Origin: Eutypa lata
Taxonomy: Eukaryota; Ascomycota; Sordariomycetes; Xylariales; Diatrypaceae
Reading direction: 5' to 3'
Length of the DNA stretch: 64,000 nt
Assembly: GCA_022661535.1 (NCBI GenBank)
Contig: JAKULF010000003.1
Coordinates: 4,216,001-4,280,000, forward strand
The notes below the pieces were generated by a model. The model was not told the origin of the DNA. It worked only from the letters and a program-made list of their open reading frames with translations, and made no database searches. Positions 60,519-64,000 of the stretch are shown one piece after another. A program made the translations under genes and the position numbers. The stretch's first letter is position 1, and the number at the start of each line of letters is the position of its first letter.

Positions 60519-62247
60519 TGCTATCGATCGCGAAGAAATAACAACTTATAAGCAAAGATTACAGTGAGGTTAGGTAGATATCGAGCGGGCGATGATCTAA
60601 GCAGGCGGGGAAGATGTGTATTGATGAATGAATGCAAAGGAGAGTAATCAACTAAGGACTAAAAAGTCGCGAGGCTGGCAGAGAAAAAGAGTAATGTTAT
60701 GTAGGTAGTTAAGTTAGGTACGTAGGTAGTAACTACCTTAGTGCCAGACTGACTGACTACCTATCTGGGTATCTTAGGTATTCAATCTCTGCACTACTCT
60801 TGTTACGTATTTAACTGTACGTTAATGATAGGTTACGTAGGTGTGCCTTAATGTCTTTGAATGCAGCAATGATGGTAAAAACATAAATGTCCTACAGTAA
60901 GGTAGATCAATTGAACAAAGTCAGATGCCTCGAAAACGCCTTGCCTTGTTTCATTCATTCAATCTCTATTGTACATACATACAATCAATCAGCTACGTGC
61001 TTAGGCGCGTTAGAAGAAGGGCAGGGGACAAACTTTGCTGGAAAGGGTCCGAGGTTTGATAGCGTCTCCACTTAGTTAACTAAGCATCTCCAAATGGACG
61101 TCAATGGTCAATGCGCTGTACATAACCCACACTACATATGCTCAAGAAAATTTCCTTGCAGGTGAGGCTCTTACAACCTTTCATCCTTGATTCTCCCCTC
61201 ATGGAACCTGAATATGTAATTTTTATCTTGACCTAGATTGGTCTATAAAGGTATATTTACCTTGTGTTTTTAACAGAGCAGCATCTAACAATTTGAATTG
61301 ATGTTCACTAAAAACTACTAGTTGTATGGTTGTCTCAAGGTTTGAATTTCAACATTATTTCATTTTTTTCTAGTCTTTTCTATTCTCCGAAACTGGCCGG
61401 TGATGAATTCATATAATTATATTAAGATAGGAAGAGGATGATCCTATTGGATATGATCTCAATTATCAACTCTGAGGCCTTCATGTTACAGTTTTTTTTT
61501 TTTTTTTTCCTTTTATGGTTATGAACAACTAACTGTTCGTATACCTCGAAGCATTAGCACAGTCTACTATCTCTCATGTAGAAGTTTTTTCCTCTTTTTA
61601 TTACCGCTCTGGCCAATACTGATAGCTTTCCAACGGAGGGCAAGAGGATACCTAGTTAGGAAAGTAAGAGGACTCGTCTTTTAATTTAGGTAGCTTTGAC
61701 CTTTCAGCTTATACCGTTCATTAGCTATCTACTTGGAATGCGCACAATCATTAGAGAACAGTTGAAGAATTGTGTGTATTATCAGACCTTGCTAAAGCTA
61801 AGTATGATCCTAGCGGTATCGGTAGTATATTTAATATACGCTATCTATCTAAGCCCTCCTTATTTACTTGAAAAACGATAGTGATGGGGGGAAAACAAGT
61901 CGCTGGTCTATAAAGTTTCCGCTTCCCATTATACAAAGCAATGCTGCCTCCCTACCCGCTCTTCATATCTCGCAAGTCATGATGTTATACCTGACTGAGA
62001 TTGATACTTTCAAGACCACATTGGTTTGCTTACCAAACGATGCACAAAATTAGAACCCTCCATCCGAGAAGAGGATACGACACACGCGGTATTGACTTAT
62101 CACACTGCTCGTGACGGTGCTCGAATTCCCGAGAACCTCCAGGTTTCAAGCTAATATTTGTTGTGGCGCCCTATTATTCCAGGGAGAAGTCAGCAGAGGC
62201 CTTTCATAGCCACCTTCATTACGATCATGGGGTATCAACTGACTTGC
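60519..62247. other. Intergenic, AT-rich
   Basis: About 1.7 kb, no gene seen. The stretch 61080-62060 is the most AT-rich of the window, with a 17-T run at 61492-61508 and TAGGTA/TACGTAGGTAG motifs at 60700-60735. Confidence 0.5.
61492..61508. repeat. Poly-T tract
   Basis: Seventeen consecutive T. Confidence 0.9.
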
Positions 62248-62937
62248 TTACTCCTGGCTCGGTTGCCAGTAACAACAGCATCGGAGAAAAGGCGACAATG
62301 CGTCATATATGCGTTTCTTGAACTGTCTGGGCACCGGTCGACCGTTATTTGGGAGTAGTTCCGTAGATGAGGTTGCAGACTCGGCCAGGGGGGGCATGGA
62401 GTGATATACGCTGCGTGAAGAAGAGGCTCTATCGTTAGATGGAGCGTTCGAGCCCTCTTCAGTCAATCCAATGCGCTCTCTCTCCCGTCTACGCCATTGG
62501 CACTCGAAACATTCGTTGAAATTGCTTATGCTTCCTAGGGCCTCCATTCTCCCCTCTGGTTCAAGCTCCGATCCCGGTTCTGGTTCTGGTTCTGGTTCCG
62601 GTTCTGAATCGTCCGAGACCAGATCAGCCGCCGTAGCTTTGCCCTTCCCTTTCCAGGTTCCTGCTCGCTCTTCTGCTGCCCGGGAAGTCTCAGATACGGT
62701 AGGTTGTGGAACGCCAACGTCGATATGCAAGAACTTTTCAGTCGCCTGCTGGGCTTTGTGGTCAAAATTAAGGAGGATCCTGATTGGGAACGACTTGGCT
62801 AGGTCCGGAATCAACGTCTTTAATAGGTGTGTGCTCATTTGGGCTGTGGAGGGAGCCTCATCCCCTTCCTCGATGGTTCTAACGTCCGGTTTCCATGGTT
62901 TCTTGGCTTTTTTGCTCGACACTTTTTTGGGTGACAT
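62248..62937 (-). CDS. Orphan low-complexity protein
   Basis: Single open frame of 229 residues; family not recognised. The N-terminus is strongly basic (SPKKVSSKKAKKPWK), a possible nuclear-localisation signal. Residues about 43-80 could be ordered (THLLKTLIPDLAKSFPIRIL). A perfect Glu-Pro dipeptide run (EPEPEPEPEP) sits near residue 112, then a Ser-rich segment and a short Cys-rich end (RCCCYW). There is no membrane span or signal peptide. The stop is followed by AT-rich sequence, and an unseen 3' intron cannot be excluded, since the Cys-Cys-Cys end looks unlike the rest. It may be lineage-specific or a chance frame; the absence of long competing frames of similar quality and the length favour a gene. 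Confidence 0.5.
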   Translation of the reverse strand: MSPKKVSSKKAKKPWKPDVRTIEEGDEAPSTAQMSTHLLKTLIPDLAKSFPIRILLNFDHKAQQATEKFLHIDVGVPQPTVSETSRAAEERAGTWKGKGKATAADLVSDDSEPEPEPEPEPGSELEPEGRMEALGSISNFNECFECQWRRRERERIGLTEEGSNAPSNDRASSSRSVYHSMPPLAESATSSTELLPNNGRPVPRQFKKRIYDALSPFLRCCCYWQPSQE

Positions 62938-63640
62938 AGTAAGTAATATGTATCAATAAGAATCCCGGGGTACTTAAAGGGCTAAGAGAGAGAAAGGAAA
63001 GCAATGTCAAGATAAGTTGGCGGTTTTAGATGCTATATTCCAACAGGAAATAATATAACTAATTTGTATTGTTGATGTGATGCCTAAGGCTTGCCTGCAT
63101 TGAGTACATAGTCAAGTTGTTTTTGTTTCCCCATAGCCCAAGAACACAAATCGTCTCAGCAAGTTGAAGTCCCATGAGGTCCTGCCAAATGAACGACTGG
63201 GAGTTCTAATAATTGGAAGTAACTAGCAAGGCTAGAGTGAGGTCATTAAGTGAACAACAGTAGAGTAACCGCCTCCTTCAGGTTATAGTAACTTCCAAGA
63301 TTGGGAATATATATTGCACCAGGTACGTATAGGTCCAACATATTATTATTGTATAATATAAAGTTAGAAATTGTTTCTTTAATAGCTGGCTCCTGAAGCA
63401 TAGTATAATCTGGTCAAAAGGGATATCGGAACTCGGAAAGGGGCAGCAACATGCCTCTATATATATGTACTTGCAGCACCCCGCGGGTCCAATTTTCACC
63501 CCACATGCACGAACCCTGGCCAGCCGAGGGCTCAAGATTTGTCTACGTACAATGCGGAATGCACCACCGTCTGTCAATTTCATATTCCTACATTCACTTG
63601 AGCTATACCGGATTTATGTGGTACACCTATTCTGCTCAAG
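62938..63640. promoter_or_regulatory. Spacer and ATP11 promoter
   Basis: About 700 nt, AT-rich, between divergent genes. No other gene seen. Confidence 0.5.
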
Positions 63641-64000
63641 ATGGCAACAGCACGCACGCCGTCCGTTCTCCGCAACCTCCTCGGCCGACGCCAACAGCTA
63701 CCCCTACGAGGTTCAGTCCTCCCGCCGTCATTATCGAACCAGCGCCGCTGGGCCCAGGTCCACGATGTGCGATTCCTCGCCACAACGCAGGCCTCACGCA
63801 ACGTAACCGAGAAGTACCGTGCCAAGCTCGAAGGGAAAGCGCGCCAAGAAGGGCTGCGGGACATCGACGAGCTGAAGACCGCCTACGCCGACCGCATACA
63901 AGAGCTGAAGAAAAAGGACAGCACGAGCGTGCCCGGCCTCGACGCCATACTCGACGACGCTGACCCCCGCGAAGCACAAGCACAAGCACAAGCACAACAA
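63641..64000 (+). CDS. ATP11: F1-ATPase assembly factor Atp11, 5' part (cut by window edge)
   Basis: From ATG at 63641 the frame stays open to the last base (120 codons), so the gene continues outside the window. The N-terminus is Arg/Leu-rich without acids (MATARTPSVLRNLLGRRQQL), a mitochondrial targeting presequence. It is followed by NVTEKYRAKLEGKARQEGL and DIDELKTAYADRIQELKKKD, which match the conserved start of the Atp11/ATPAF1 family. Atp11 is a matrix chaperone that binds the F1 beta subunit before assembly of the catalytic hexamer. The visible end is a GCACAA hexanucleotide run coding for Gln-Ala repeats, which begins just where the window stops. Confidence 0.85.
   Translation, partial: MATARTPSVLRNLLGRRQQLPLRGSVLPPSLSNQRRWAQVHDVRFLATTQASRNVTEKYRAKLEGKARQEGLRDIDELKTAYADRIQELKKKDSTSVPGLDAILDDADPREAQAQAQAQQ

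Overview
The window is nuclear DNA from a filamentous ascomycete (Pezizomycotina), most probably a Sordariomycete. This rests on intron-rich genes with short 50-80 nt introns and GTAAGT-like donors, CTAAC/CTGAC branch points, a full set of fungal housekeeping proteins, and long AT-rich spacers full of TACC/GGTA tetranucleotides. The order cannot be fixed from sequence reading alone. I found no tRNA, rRNA, CRISPR array, transposase or reverse transcriptase.

Layout. 2-2315(+): Skt5/Chs4-type chitin synthase activator with a CaaX end. 4362-7464(-): polo kinase. 8429-9160(+): OPA3-like protein. 10136-10960(+): unrecognised three-exon gene. 10961-15537: 4.6 kb with no supportable gene. 15538-16118(+): small DUF7727-type membrane protein. 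17852-18719(-): Rtc3/SBDS-domain protein. 20150-23426(-): DH-PH RhoGEF. 24862-25606(+): ribosomal protein L36. 26212-27885(-): TUG/Ubx4-type UBX protein. 28708-29775(+): proteasome beta-3 (Pup3). 30160-33363(-): SERCA calcium pump. 35218-36188(-): Ran GTPase. 37708-38623(-): Nas2/PSMD9 chaperone. 40538-41113(+): small secreted protein. 41949-43187(+): secreted class 3 lipase. 45680-46959(+): 14-3-3. 48349-52607(+): synaptojanin-type phosphatase. 54955-56108(-): cytochrome c peroxidase. 58166-60518(-): Prp39. 62248-62937(-): orphan low-complexity protein. 63641-64000(+): 5' part of the F1-ATPase assembly factor Atp11, cut by the window edge.

Most genes are unrelated housekeeping functions rather than one pathway. 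There are loose functional pairs: Ubx4, Pup3 and Nas2 all belong to the Cdc48/proteasome system and lie within about 12 kb; polo kinase, RhoGEF, Skt5 and the phosphoinositide phosphatase all feed into cell-cycle, polarity and wall control; OPA3, Ccp1 and Atp11 are mitochondrial. Splice models were built by hand from reading frames, splice signals and recalled family consensus; each keeps an open frame from ATG to stop. I did not find a convincing new multi-gene system. The more unusual items are the unrecognised gene at 10136-10960, a stop-free in-frame intron in the secreted protein gene, an 8-nt exon in the 14-3-3 gene, a sharp base-composition change inside Pup3, and several families of intergenic short repeats.
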